Shown here: positions 23,958 to 35,002 of the stretch, piece after piece
Layout of the letters: every line of letters begins with the position of its first letter
Position numbering within the stretch: position 1 is the first letter of the stretch
Assembly (NCBI RefSeq): GCF_000687475.1
Contig: NC_057318.1
Span: 2,914,001 to 2,978,000 of the forward strand
Origin: Ustilaginoidea virens
Lineage: Eukaryota; Ascomycota; Sordariomycetes; Hypocreales; Clavicipitaceae
Length of the DNA stretch: 64,000 bases
Reading direction: 5' to 3'
Program-made: the position numbers and the translations under genes
The notes under the pieces: generated by a model
Database searches by the model: none
Told to the model about the DNA's origin: nothing
The model's input: the letters and a program-made list of their open reading frames with translations, nothing else

Positions 23958-25769
23958 TCAGAGAAGGTCGCTCATAGGCGTGGCAGGTCGACTGTCCTTT
24001 CTAAAGAAGCCAATGTGTGAACGCTGCGCGACATACTCACTGTCTGCGTATCCAAGGATGCTCTGGATGTCAGTGCTTTGGTGTCCCATGATTCTGATGA
24101 TTTCCGCAGAGGCATAGTTCACCAGGGCTCGGCCAACCTCGACAGGTTCGCCATCCCACATGTGGCCCTCGTCGTTGGGTGTCTCCCTGCGTTGGACAAC
24201 GGCCAGCCGAACAACCTCGTGCTGGGCGAAATTGCCTGCGATACCGACAATACCGACGGGGAGCAACCCAGCCTTGTTTAACAAGGCTCGATGGCACCCT
24301 TGGTCAATGAACAGGGTGCCATGTGGTTGGGGAGTGTGCAGAAGCCAAAAGTAGCGATCCGAGATGGGGTCACTTGAAGGCAAGAACCGCGTGTGTAGCG
24401 GAGGCGCAGCGCCGTCGCCCACACTGACGGAAGGATCCGTCAGGTTCAAGGAGGTTGTGGTACGGGACAACGGAGGCTCGCTCCCGCTGTGTTGACCCTG
24501 GTCATCCGAATCAGACACGGACGACGGGTCGCCGTTGGCCATCTTCAACGTATGCAGGTAGCGGACAATGCCGAGGATGTTTCCCGGATTGGAAGACCGG
24601 GTGATTATCGTGGTCACGCCCGCCAACGTGCCTAGCTTGGCGGCGACGATCTTGGTGCTCATTCCACCGGTCCCCAATGCGGAGCCGGCGCTTGACACTA
24701 TTTGGGGGGAATCTTTGTTAATTACACAAAAAGGATGTCGGGGATGGGATGTGCGCTGTGCTGCACACATTACTTGCGGGGCGGACAAACAGAACAAAAA
24801 AAAACCCCTTACCATCTGCTTCTAGGACAGAGAAATCATGCACGATTTCAATGGGTTTGGCATCCGGGTGCGTTCGAGGATTCTTGTCGTACAGGCAGTC
24901 GACATCCGTCATGAGGAACAACAGATCGGCGTGGATCATGGCTGCCGTGATTGCCGACAGAGTATCGTTGTCGCCAAACTTGATTTCCGAAACTGCGACT
25001 GTGTCGTTTTCATTGACAATGGGTATCACGCCCATATCCAGAAGCTGATTTACTGTATTCTGAGCGTTCAAATATCTCGTACGCTGTTGAGCGATGGGGG
25101 CTTAGCTTTTACAAGACCAACAAGGCAAAGAAAATGGGTTTAGATTACGAACGTCTGCAATGTCATTCCTGGTCAACAGGATTTGAGCAATAGGCTGCGA
25201 CAAGTGGCCAAACAAAGTATCCCAAAGACTCATAAGACGGCATTGTCCAATCGCTGCCAAGGCCTAGGTATTTTGGGAAGTGGGATTATTAGCGAGCTCT
25301 TGCAACGTGAGAGGGTATGAATAATGAAACTATGTAGGCTTCGGGAATGGACAAGTGTGGCTACTGGCTTGTTTTATATTTCACCCAACTCACCTGCAGC
25401 TGTGCCAAGTGCTTCGGACGCTTCTCAACCTCCATTCTCCGGAGCCCGACCCCAATAGCCCCCGAGGATACGATAACAACTCTGTGCCCATTTTTCCTCA
25501 GCTTGAAGGCAGTATCGACGATCAACGTGAGAGTAGGCAGTAGCGGTTCATGAGTTTTCTCATCTACGATGGAGCTCGTACCTAGACGCCGATAACCTCG
25601 TCAGCTTCGCGGCATGTTGAAGCAAAGCACGCCACCAGAAAGCAGCAAAGTTGAGGAAAAGGGGGAAGGAAGCGAAAAAGGCATGCGGTGAATTGCCATT
25701 GGAGCGGACAGCTGGTGGCAACGTACCGAGCTTGATTACAATCGTCTGATGATGCCGCGACGGTTTCAT
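23958..25769 (-). CDS. PRO1: Glutamate 5-kinase (gamma-glutamyl kinase) with PUA domain
   Basis: Five exons join in phase: 25769-25727, 25581-25394, 25263-25153, 25083-24813, 24697-23958, 450 residues. It phosphorylates glutamate in the first step of proline synthesis. The amino acid kinase domain is complete across exons: [83 protein letters not shown], and [13 protein letters not shown]. The C-terminal part contains a PUA domain (residues about 290-420, [20 protein letters not shown] segment). A 50-residue Ser/Asp-rich insert separates the two. Yeast Pro1 has the same kinase-PUA layout and is feedback-inhibited by proline. The first exon is short (43 bp), so the start could differ, although [15 protein letters not shown] fits the family. 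The upstream region is shared with the divergent karyopherin gene. Confidence 0.94.
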
Positions 25770-26308
25770 CTCAACGGAAGCTTTTGATTGTCAAAGAGTC
25801 AGCAAATTGAACGCAACCTCATGTGCGGTCGAACCCCCTCCGATTATCTATCAAGGGACGCAAAAAGGAGAGTCTGAGGGCCGATGTCGACAGTCGACAG
25901 GATCCTCTGGAAAAAGAATGGCAAAAGCGCAGGACGAGAAAGAGGCAGGGGGACGGAACCGGAAGCTCTATGCCACGGGCCAAGCTTTGCCGCATGGAAC
26001 CAAAACAAAACGTACATTGAGGTGTGGTAAATGCCTCGTCCGTCATCTTCAAGGCGCGCCCTGGAGCTGTGTCGCATTCGCCATGGGCATTGGCGTTCAT
26101 TACGGTTTGCATGATCTCATTGGACTTGGGGGAATCCGCAAAGCGGGTTGGTGAATTCATGGCCGAAGCGAGCCACGTCGGCGCCAGTGCGGGCTTGAGG
26201 CAGCAGGCCGCGCTGTCATGTCCTGTTCTCACGCAGTTTAGTTGCTCAGGCTCGGGTGCTAATGCGTTGGGTTGGCCATGTACAGATGCACAGCTCGCTC
26301 GTGGTCTG

Positions 26309-26352
26309 ATGACTGATGTCTGATGTCTGGTGTCTGATGCCTGATGCCTGAT
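26309..26352. repeat. TGATGYCTGATG tandem repeat
   Basis: Short units TGATGTC, TGGTGTC and TGATGCC are repeated about six times. Confidence 0.8.
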
Positions 26353-27544
26353 GCACAGAGACTAAAGATTGAGCGATCTCGGGTGGGCGCCGTGGGGAAG
26401 CCAACAATGCTCGATGTTAATAAAATAAATGAAAGAGCCCAAATTGGCGCGCGTCAAGAGTTACCAGATGGCCTTTTCTCGGCTCCGTTTGTCAAAACGG
26501 CAGCGCTGGACCGTCACTACCAGCTATTCCCTAGTTCTTCTCTCTCGCCCTCTCCCCATGTCTCCCTTTTCTTTCCGTTTTTTCTTCGTGTTCATCATTT
26601 TTTTTTTTTTTCCTTTTTTTGGAGGATGCAGGCCGAAGTGCATGATGGTATCGGCGCATGTACGGAGTTGTGGAGTACATGCCAAAGGTACCTTACCTTC
26701 CAAGGCAACGCTCCGTACAGGAAAGCCACGCACTCGGTATTCGGAACCAAGCTCTCAATTGCCTAGTACTAATGCTGCCGCTCTCGATGATGCTGTGTGT
26801 GACTGCCACTCCAGAACTAACTATTCGTGATGCAATAATGCTATGTACAGTACGAGTATTGATGCAAATACTAGCGACGCAGTGATCCTTGCCGTTATTT
26901 GATGATGCAGCCCACAGAATTTCCGATATCGGCCAGAAACTTGGCTAGCCTAGCCACAAATGGTTCAAGTCTTTTTTTTTTTTTTGCCTCGGCAGTTCGC
27001 ACGTCCGTTCTGCCACGTCTCCAACCTTCACCGCCCGCCAGCCCTCAACCCCCGTTTGCCGGCCCGACGATGATCCCACATACATAGATGCTTGCACATA
27101 TCTAACTAACAGCGTGGATGGTGTTCAGCGTGCATCTCGAGTCTCTCAATCCCACTTCTTGCGCAAGTGCAGGCGACTAATTCTGCAAACGCGCTCTCTA
27201 TGAATAAGGGGTCGGCACCATCCGAACGAGCACAGCACCGCACCTTCATCCACTCTGATGTTCCTCAGGCAGGCATCGCAAGCGATTGAGCCAGAGTCGC
27301 ACCTCCCCACCCCGCGCTTGTTAGGTGTTGCAACGTGCGCGGAGTCGCGGACCAGCCGTTACATAAGGAGTACGAGGTGTTTTCTTATTTTAAAAAGGTC
27401 AATAATATTAATCCAAGATAGTAATACGTAATCATGTTGTTTCTTGAGCGGTTCTCAATATTTACTCACCAGATACTTACCTCGTAATTATAGCCTTTGT
27501 AATCAGTACTATGTGCCCCTAATGCGGTCCATCGTGATACGGTG

Positions 27545-27577
27545 CTTACCTAAGGCAGGTGACCTACCTTAGGTAAG
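27545..27577. repeat. Perfect hairpin with nested inner hairpin
   Basis: Arms CTTACCTAAGG (27545-27555) and CCTTAGGTAAG (27567-27577) are exact complements, and the spacer contains AGGTGACCT, itself palindromic. It is related to the AGGTACCT motif family and lies about 230 bp upstream of the karyopherin start. Confidence 0.8.
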
Positions 27578-27808
27578 TGACTGTGAGTGTACATATTTGT
27601 ACCTAGGTATGCACGTTGTACGTGTGTGAAGGCAAGTACAGAGACTTTCTTCTGATAAGAACTTGCCTACCTCATGTTCAGTGGCTCCGAGTAACCCTCT
27701 CACGTCTTTATTTTTAGTGGTAAAGTGGCAACCATTTCAGCCATTCAGACAAAGTGCGACAACTCGATATGTTTGTTGCCGTTCCACATCAAATGGCAGA
27801 AAATAGCG

Positions 27809-30800
27809 ATGGAAGATAGCGGGTTTCCTTGGACCCTTGGACATGTCCATTCCGTGAGTGTTGCAGGCAAGACTTTCAAAAATGGCAATGAACATTCCAT
27901 TGATGCTTCTCCCAGCTCATTTCATCGCTCTACGACCCAAAATCGCCTGACAATGTCGCCACTACCCAAGCTTTGCTTGCCAGCTTCCAATCTTCGCCAC
28001 AAGCTTGGTCTATGGCCTACGAGTTGCTTAAACTGCCGGATGAAAAAGTCAAGTTTTTTGGAGCTCTCACCATCATCGTCAAGCTTAACAGGGATAGGTG
28101 TGTTTGGGGAAGATCGCTGCCCAAGATATCCATTTCCAGGGCTGATAGATCATAGTGCCACGCTTAATGAGGAAGACGCCAAAGAATTGTTGAAGCATCT
28201 GATGACATGGTATCTTAGCTCTTTGAAGGCTTCTGCCAGTTTATTGGTGCCGCGCAAACTAGCATCTGCTCTAGCCACATTTTTTCTCCATTTCCATCAG
28301 CTATGGCCAAATCACGTCCGTCACCTCACCATTTGCATGGTTGAGGATCGATTCTACGACCCGTTCTCGACGGATCGCCCTCAGGATGTGTCAGCTCTGG
28401 TTTGCAAGGCGGACGGAAACACCTTGAAAGCAATATTGTGGGTCATTACTGGTATCATGGAAGACGTCACCAGGCTTGAATGGAACATCATGAACAAGTA
28501 CGTTGAAATGGCCCGACTCAGCGCCTTGCATCTTACCAACAAATCACAGCCACGGGCATAGACTAACTGCCCTAGTACTGGCTTGTTCACCTCCGTAATT
28601 CAGCATACGTCTGATGCCGTGGCTCTTTTGTTTCAGGGTTTGACAAGCCACCGTATATCTGTGGCCGGCAACGAAGTCGTCAAGTGTCTGCAGGTACTCA
28701 AGCTAAATCCTAACTGGTTGTCTGGGAATTATTGGTCTGCTGATCTCTTCACTGCAGTCTTGGATTCTGTTCGCCCAGAGATTGCCCTCACGAGACAGCC
28801 ACATTGTTGGGTTACTGAGGCAGCTAATGCCTACGGTTATACAACTATTACCCGTGGATACCCAATTCGAAGTTTCGGCGGAATTGCTCATAGAAGTCCT
28901 CAATAGTTACCCAACCTTGCTAACCAACAATGAATTTGAACTGTTGGCGAGTCTTCTAATCAGTCCTTGGTCCGATGAACAATACCAACGCCTTTTCCAT
29001 GAAAGTCCGGATTTCGACTCGACTCAATTCGGGCATTTACTCCTTGCCTTTGGCGAAGAAAGGTGTCAGTGGTTGATGCAGACGAATGATGGTCGAAGCA
29101 AATCCATCCTGGCCAAGCTGTGCGGCTTGTTAACTTCTGAAGGCGTACCTGGTATTGAAAACCGCGTCTTCGTTGCCGCCATTGAGTTTTGGTCGAACCT
29201 TACAGAAACCATGTCAGATCTTGTGTATTCGGGGGAAATTCCTACAACACCATGGGCAAAGCAAGCCTTGGACTCGGTTTTGGAAGCGGTCTCAAACGCG
29301 TGGCACAAAATCATTTACCCGCCCCAAGAAGTTGTCAACAAGTGGGACTCGTCTGATAGGGTCTTCTTCGCGGAGGCTCGGAAGGATGTGATTGACTTCT
29401 TCCAATCCGTGTACAGCCTATGTGGCTCTCGAATGGTAGCCATCTTTGTCGAACTTGTTCTCACTGCGGTAAATGACGCAGCCTGGCCTCGCTTGGAGGC
29501 GGCCACATACTGCTTAGCTGGGCTTGCTGAATGTGGCAGGGGGGATGCCGCGCTGGATGTGCTCATGACCCCTGTTTTTGAATCGTCTCTCTTCACCGAC
29601 CTTGCCTCGCCAAACGGCAATATACCCAATCGCACAAGACAAACATGCGTCTACATGATCGAGCAATATACGGAATACTTTCAGAGAAACATATCTTCGC
29701 TCGCCCCTGCTTTGAGGCTTTTGTTTCATTTGCTCGGCGATCGATCCATGGCCGCAAGCGCATCAAAGTCCATACTACGGTTATGCTCATCTTGCCGCCA
29801 CCACCTCTACTCGGAAGCTGATGGATTTTTGGCCGAATATCGAAACCTATCCCTCAACGAAAGACTTGACTGTACTTGCAGTGAAAAGATTGCTGGTGCC
29901 ATCGCCTCTGTTATCCAGGCCATTCCCAACCAGGATGAAAGAAGTCACGCAAGCACCATGCTACTTGAGCACGTTTATAATGACGTGCTTCTCGCGAAAG
30001 AACTATTTGGCCGCTCTGCAGAAGCAAAAATGTCCCGCGTCGGGCATCAGTGCGGCTGTGACACCTGGACGCTAGAGCATCCAGCATTGCATTCGGCTTT
30101 AAAGGCTCTTAAATGTCTGCACAGCATTGGCAGAGGCTTTCAATCTCCCGCGGAATCGCCGATTGAGCTTGATAACGGCAGCCTCTTGAAGGCCAAGAAT
30201 GATGGCCACTTGGCCTTGTCACACAGGAAGGTAGTGGAAATAATCACCGATATCGAAGCCATCTTTGGTCAGAATGCCGAGGTAATGGAGCTGATCTGCG
30301 CCATTCTTCGCTGCGGATTTTCCGAAGGTGAACCAGGGCCGTTCGTGCTCGATGTAGACGTAGTCACCAGATACTTGACTAGTCACAACGTCAACACTCC
30401 GAGACCGGGCTTGCTGGTCACCACGGCTGCTTCATTTGTTAGCTCTCTTCAAATACGGACGGATGTCGACAAGGAGTCAACTTACGCTGTGTTACTTCAT
30501 TGGGTGGTTTCACTTCTCCGGAGTCTGTCCGGTAAGCAAGGACACATCCATCCCCTGGCAGGAACGAAGACGCTAATGACATGGGGGTTGTCATTTCATA
30601 TGACCAGGAGAGCCGGAACGAGATACGGAGCTCTCTCACAATGGAATCGACTTCGTTTGCCGGTTGCTTATCAAAAGCCCAAGAACCTTGCTGAGCTTGC
30701 AACCCGCCGCCGCCGCCGAGTTCTTTTTCCTGTTTACTCTCCAAGTTCTGGACGGCAACGAGCCATTGCCAAAAGGTGCTGCTGCAGAGTTCTGGGTAAG

Positions 30801-31369
30801 TCCAAATCACCGTCCTCAAACTCGACTTTTCCTATCCTCATTCTATTTGGAGTCTCATTTTTGGCGTCACTTTTGCTTTTTTGACCTCACGTCGGAAAAA
30901 AATCGTTTTCTGAATACTTACCAATGGCTTATGAAGGCAACCTTTACGGCACTACAGGGCGATCAAGCCGATGTACAAGAACCCATAATGCGAGTCATGG
31001 ACATGCTCGGCCCATTATTGGTTCAAAGCTTAATCAGAAACATTGGTGGTCGTGGTTCTAGAAGTGAACTGGACAAACTGAGTGAGCCTCTTAAGAAGCT
31101 CATTGTTCGATTCCCGATGGCAAAACATTGGCTCCAAACTGCTGTCAATCATGACTCCTTTCCAAGCAGCAAGGTAACGTCGGAGCAAAAGGCGCTATTT
31201 GTCAGGAAGCTTCTAGCGTATGTAAATTCTGCCGCGTTGTACTTGAACGCAAACTTAACCTCTCTGTGCTGACGGCGAATAAAGTCTTAGGGGCTCACGA
31301 CCGACGAATCAAATTGTCCGAGAGTTTTGGTTGTCAGCCAGAGGCAGCAATTTCTCCTATGCTTCTTGA
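27809..31369 (+). CDS. Importin-beta family karyopherin (importin-13 / Kap111 / Pdr6-like)
   Basis: Eight exons join in phase: 27809-27853, 27916-28097, 28156-28497, 28576-28693, 28758-30531, 30608-30795, 30937-31217, 31285-31369, 1004 residues, the usual size of this family. It is all-helical HEAT-repeat sequence. The N-terminal part (DEKVKFFGALTIIVKLN) matches the importin-beta N-terminal domain, and ALVQ-like and CLQ|SWILFAQR segments across introns support the joins. The C-terminal part (RNIGGRGSRSELDKLSEPL, TNQIVREFWLSARG) resembles fungal importin-13-type receptors. These carry cargo through nuclear pores under Ran-GTP control; cargo is unknown here. The splice acceptors at 30936 and 31284 are AAG, weaker than CAG. 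The start is the first in-frame ATG. Which yeast karyopherin is the true orthologue (Pdr6/Kap122 or another) is less sure than the family. Confidence 0.88.
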
Positions 31370-31664
31370 CCTCAAGTCGTGGTCGGCATCATCTCCAATG
31401 GTCCATATCAAAGAGCTGCATTATACTCTGATACCACTATATCCATCTGCACCCCGTTGAATAGTCTGATAGTAGTTTGTATTGTTGGAAACTTGAGGCC
31501 AGTGGAACGGCACATTGATTTACCGAACACATTCTGGTATTCTTGATTTGGTTCATTCGATAGGTAATGGTGAATCTGGAGGACTCAATCAGTCTAATCA
31601 ATGCATGAGATATGATACAATACACCGTGGTGTGAGGGATATGGAGAGCGTTCATTATGGAGTT

Positions 31665-33239
31665 TCATAGCCCAGTTGCGGCCCGGACTATGCACATGGT
31701 TTCATCTGCACTTTGTCGTGCCCTGCGCGCACCCTCAGCAGCAACATGATCTAGGTAGAGACTCTCGGCTCCCATGAGTTCATTATAACGACCTGTGATG
31801 CCCTGCAACCCTGCAATGACGGCATTTGATACGGTGTCTTTGAAGGAGCGAGTGTCGGCTGCGCCATATACTTGCGCCAGCTGCTCTGGGTTTCGTTTCT
31901 CGGGGTCAAAGGCTGAGAGTATGTTGAGCAGATTTGACACTCCGGGCCTCGCGGCTGGATCAAATGAGATTCCTGGTATGGAATCGGTAAGCGCCATAGA
32001 TATCTTGGTTCGGATGTCCTCTGGCGTGTCAGTGATTAGAATCCGCGACCGACCCAGCTCGTGCGACTTGGACATCTTTGATGTTGGATCCGACAGGGAC
32101 ATGATGCGATGTGCTGGAGCTGCTCGGGAAGGGGTTACTTGACTGCCCAAACGGGGGTTTTATTCTGACACGAGTTTTATCAGTAGGTGGTCGGTGGGGT
32201 CACGTACAAGCAGCGATGGTATGAGGACGGACGAGGTGCGCACCATATGCGTGGTTGAAATTGGTGGCACACTCACGGGCAAACTCCAGATGCTGCCGCT
32301 GGTCATGACCGACGGGAACATGTGTGGCACTGCTCTCGCTCCGCGGTTTAGTTGACTGAAATCGAATCGGGGGCCGAGCGGAAAGGGCTCTCATACCGGT
32401 GAACGAGGACATCGGCGGCTTGCAGAACTGGGTAGGACAGCAATCCAAGTTTCAGACGGTTTCCAACGGTCTGTTCGGCCTCGGGGCGCCCCGGCGCGAC
32501 GATGTTGAGTTTTTGCTAGCCCCTGGGTCAGACGATTGCGGTTTTCTGCGTTCTGAGGTCAGACGTTCCAGAGTGCCATACCTTCCATTGCGTCATCCTG
32601 GACAAGTAGCCGACAGACGAAGTGCAGGCCAGAATCCACATGAGTTCCGAATGGGCGGGCACCTATAGCATTTCGTTTTGCGTTCCTTTGTGTCAGAGTC
32701 GTTTTTCGCACGGTTGAACCATGGTCTTGCTGCGTGCCTAGTGACCTGTGCGAAATTTTTTTCTTTTTTTTTTTCCTCTCCCCCCCCCCCCAAAGAAAGA
32801 AGCGGTGGTCTGGACTAACGGAAGACTGGTAGAATAGCACGGATCTTCCGGGATCTAAGCCGATAGCTAGCAGCGCAGCCAGGCTCTGGCGTTTCTGAAG
32901 CCTCAGCTGCGCCGGGTTCTGCGGTGTGGTGATGGCGTGGAGGTCAACGATGGAGTACATCAGCTTCGCGCTGTCGGGCTCCTGTTGCTGCAGCTGCACC
33001 CAATGCCGCAGCGCGCCGACGTAGTTGCCGAGATGAGGGATGCCCGTGGGCTGTATGCCCGAGAAGATAACTCTGCTTCCGGGGCTCTGGACTGCATTCT
33101 CGTGTCGCATCTCGCTGGCAGCACGACGCTGGCCATGGAGCAAGTCCCTGGACAATGGGTATGACCTTGGCCTCGAGCGGATACCGATGGCGGATAATCC
33201 CGAAAGGCAGCCGTGCGCAGGTGGTTTACTTTTGCACAT
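31665..33239 (-). CDS. MSW1: Mitochondrial tryptophanyl-tRNA synthetase
   Basis: Exons are 33239-32820, 32662-32582, 32515-32397, 32329-32208, 32119-31665, 398 residues. It charges mitochondrial tRNA-Trp. Class I signatures are present: the HIGH-type motif in SGIQPTGIPHLGNYVGA (residues 60-76) and KMSKS at 262-266. Other family segments are VGYLSRMTQWK, LSYPVLQAADVLVHR, THVPVGHDQRQHLEFAR and RPGVSNLL. The first 45 residues are rich in Arg, Ser and Ala with almost no acidic residues, as in a mitochondrial presequence, which separates it from the cytosolic enzyme (different class of sequence, longer). It converges with the karyopherin gene 295 bp away and is divergent from NTA1. The frame of the third exon requires the TAG acceptor at 32516, which is close to a run of weak signals, but all joins keep family sequence intact. 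Confidence 0.94.
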
Positions 33240-33535
33240 CCTCGTTGGATTTACTTGGGGCCTAGCTTGAGGCCATACCCGCGTTTGGAACAGGCTCGGA
33301 GCTTCGAGATGCTGCGATGCTTGAAGTCATGGCCAGCATGCAAGGTACATGCTGTACATGTACAAGTACCCTGCACAGGTCGCGAACTCATCACGTGACT
33401 TCAGGCCACTCCTCCGCGGTTCGCGCCCCTGGTTGAAGATGGAACCTTGCTTTCTCTGAACCCACTAGCAGTGGGCTTTCAGAGGGCCGGTTGCCAGTTG
33501 TGAATGGTGGACAGTGATACTTTTTGGTTGCCAGA
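33240..33535. promoter_or_regulatory. Compact divergent promoter of MSW1 and NTA1
   Basis: Only 296 bp separate the two ATGs. It contains the palindrome TGTACATGTACA (about 33352-33363) and a TCACGTGA site (33391-33398). The latter is the E-box core bound by Cbf1-type bHLH proteins in yeasts; a role here is inferred. Confidence 0.5.
33391..33398. promoter_or_regulatory. TCACGTGA E-box palindrome
   Basis: A perfect 8-bp palindrome containing CACGTG, about 140-150 bp from each of the MSW1 and NTA1 starts. It is a candidate bHLH (Cbf1-like) site by sequence alone. Confidence 0.4.
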
Positions 33536-34786
33536 ATGAGGATAGGTTGTTTGCAATTTTCATCCCAAGTCGGCAAAGTCAACGACAACATTAGCAGGGC
33601 AGATGAAGTGCTTGAACACGCCGCCCCAGAACGTCTTGATCTTCTGGTCCTGCCGGAACTAGCCTTCTCCGGTGAGTCTTGCCATCTCCTACTTCTCTTT
33701 AATTCTCGTAGACCAAGCAACAAGCTTGGCCACGCACGATAAAGCTCCATCTTACCTCTGCACAGCAATTGCCAGGAACACATCGTACTCGTACTGACTT
33801 ACACGCGGCAAGGCTATAATTTCTCCTCTTCAAGGCATATCAGCCCGTGTCTTGAAAATGCAGGATCCGGGATAAGCTCCTTGTGGGCCATGAACAACGC
33901 TTCGAAGCATGACTGCACCGTCGTCGTAGGATATCCCGAGAAAGTGGATCTGGTGGACAACTTGCCGGCGAACCCCGAGCACTACAACTCGGTTGTCGTT
34001 GTTCAGGCAGATGGCGATGTTGTGGCAAATTACAGGAAGACGCACCTGTACTACACCGACGAGACCTGGGCCCGGGAAGGACCTTCGGGATTTCTCTGCC
34101 AACGGATGCCTGGACTAGGGACTGTGGCGTTGGGCATATGCATGGATCTCAAGTACGTGTAATCACCGCTTACAGGGACTGCATCCATCAGCATCAGCAT
34201 GAGCATTACTCTAACCAACAGCTTCACCAGCCCCTATAGATTTGAGGCGCCATGGGATGCATTCGAATTTTCGACGTTTGCCCTGCTGTCAGGTGCTCGA
34301 CTGGTGGTCGTCTCCATGGCTTGGCTGACGCCGCAAGACCCGACTTCCTTTAACACAATGCCCAGTGAACCAGACATGACGACGATGATGTACTGGGTTA
34401 GCAGAATGGAACCCATCATTCGCGCTGAATCGAACCAGGAGGTCATTGTTGTGTTTGCAAACCGGTGCGGATCAGAAGACGAAGCTACGTTTGCAGGGAC
34501 CAGTGCTGTTGTTGGAATTAAATCGGGAGAAGTATACATTTACGGGATTTTGGGACGTGGCGAGTCCGACCTTCTGCTTGTTGATACCGACAAACCTCCG
34601 TTCGCGAAACTCATCTATCGCCCAGGCAGCAAAGCGGTGGCTGCTTCCGAGGCAAGCATTGCTCAATGTCCTGCTCCCGTTGTCCAAAAGGACCACGGTA
34701 AAACTCAATCAGTTACAGAAGCCACTCCAGCAGCCAGCAGCTGGCCGTCGAAGCACGGAGGAACAACGAACATCTGCCAAGGGTGA
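33536..34786 (+). CDS. NTA1: Protein N-terminal asparagine amidohydrolase (nitrilase fold)
   Basis: Exons are 33536-33671, 33813-34152 and 34222-34786, 346 residues. The carbon-nitrogen hydrolase triad is visible: Glu41 in LPELAFSGYNF, Lys121 in NYRKTHLYYTDET, and Cys155 in GICMDL. The order and surrounding sequence (MRIGCLQF start, VVVGYPEKVD, PYRFEAPWDAFEF) fit fungal Nta1, which deamidates N-terminal Asn or Gln so that proteins enter the arginine N-degron pathway. Other nitrilase-family amidases share the triad, so the substrate is inferred from these segments. The acceptor before exon 2 ends in AAG. The C-terminal about 50 residues are Ser/Pro/Lys-rich and not part of the fold. Its short divergent promoter is shared with MSW1. 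Confidence 0.88.
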
Positions 34787-35002
34787 AGGGGTGGACCCGC
34801 GCCAAGTCAAGCACAAGCCATCGCACAAGTGCCACGAACTCACAATATGGCTACCCGATGTGAAACCCAAATGCAAGCATTATAACTGAGAAACATTTTG
34901 AACCATGCACCCCGAGCTTTAATTCGCACCATTCTCGACGCAAAAAGCGAGGGACGGACCAAGCCAAAACGGCAATTCTGCACACGGTTGGCCTGTACAG
35001 CA

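Larger units (their letters stand above)
25770..27808. other. Divergent intergenic region between PRO1 and the karyopherin gene
   Basis: About 2 kb without a recognisable gene. It contains a TGATGTC/TGATGCC repeat (about 26309-26352), T-runs near 26600 and 26973, an AT-rich patch at 27370-27520 that differs from its surroundings, and a strong hairpin at 27545-27577. Both promoters should lie here. Confidence 0.5.
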
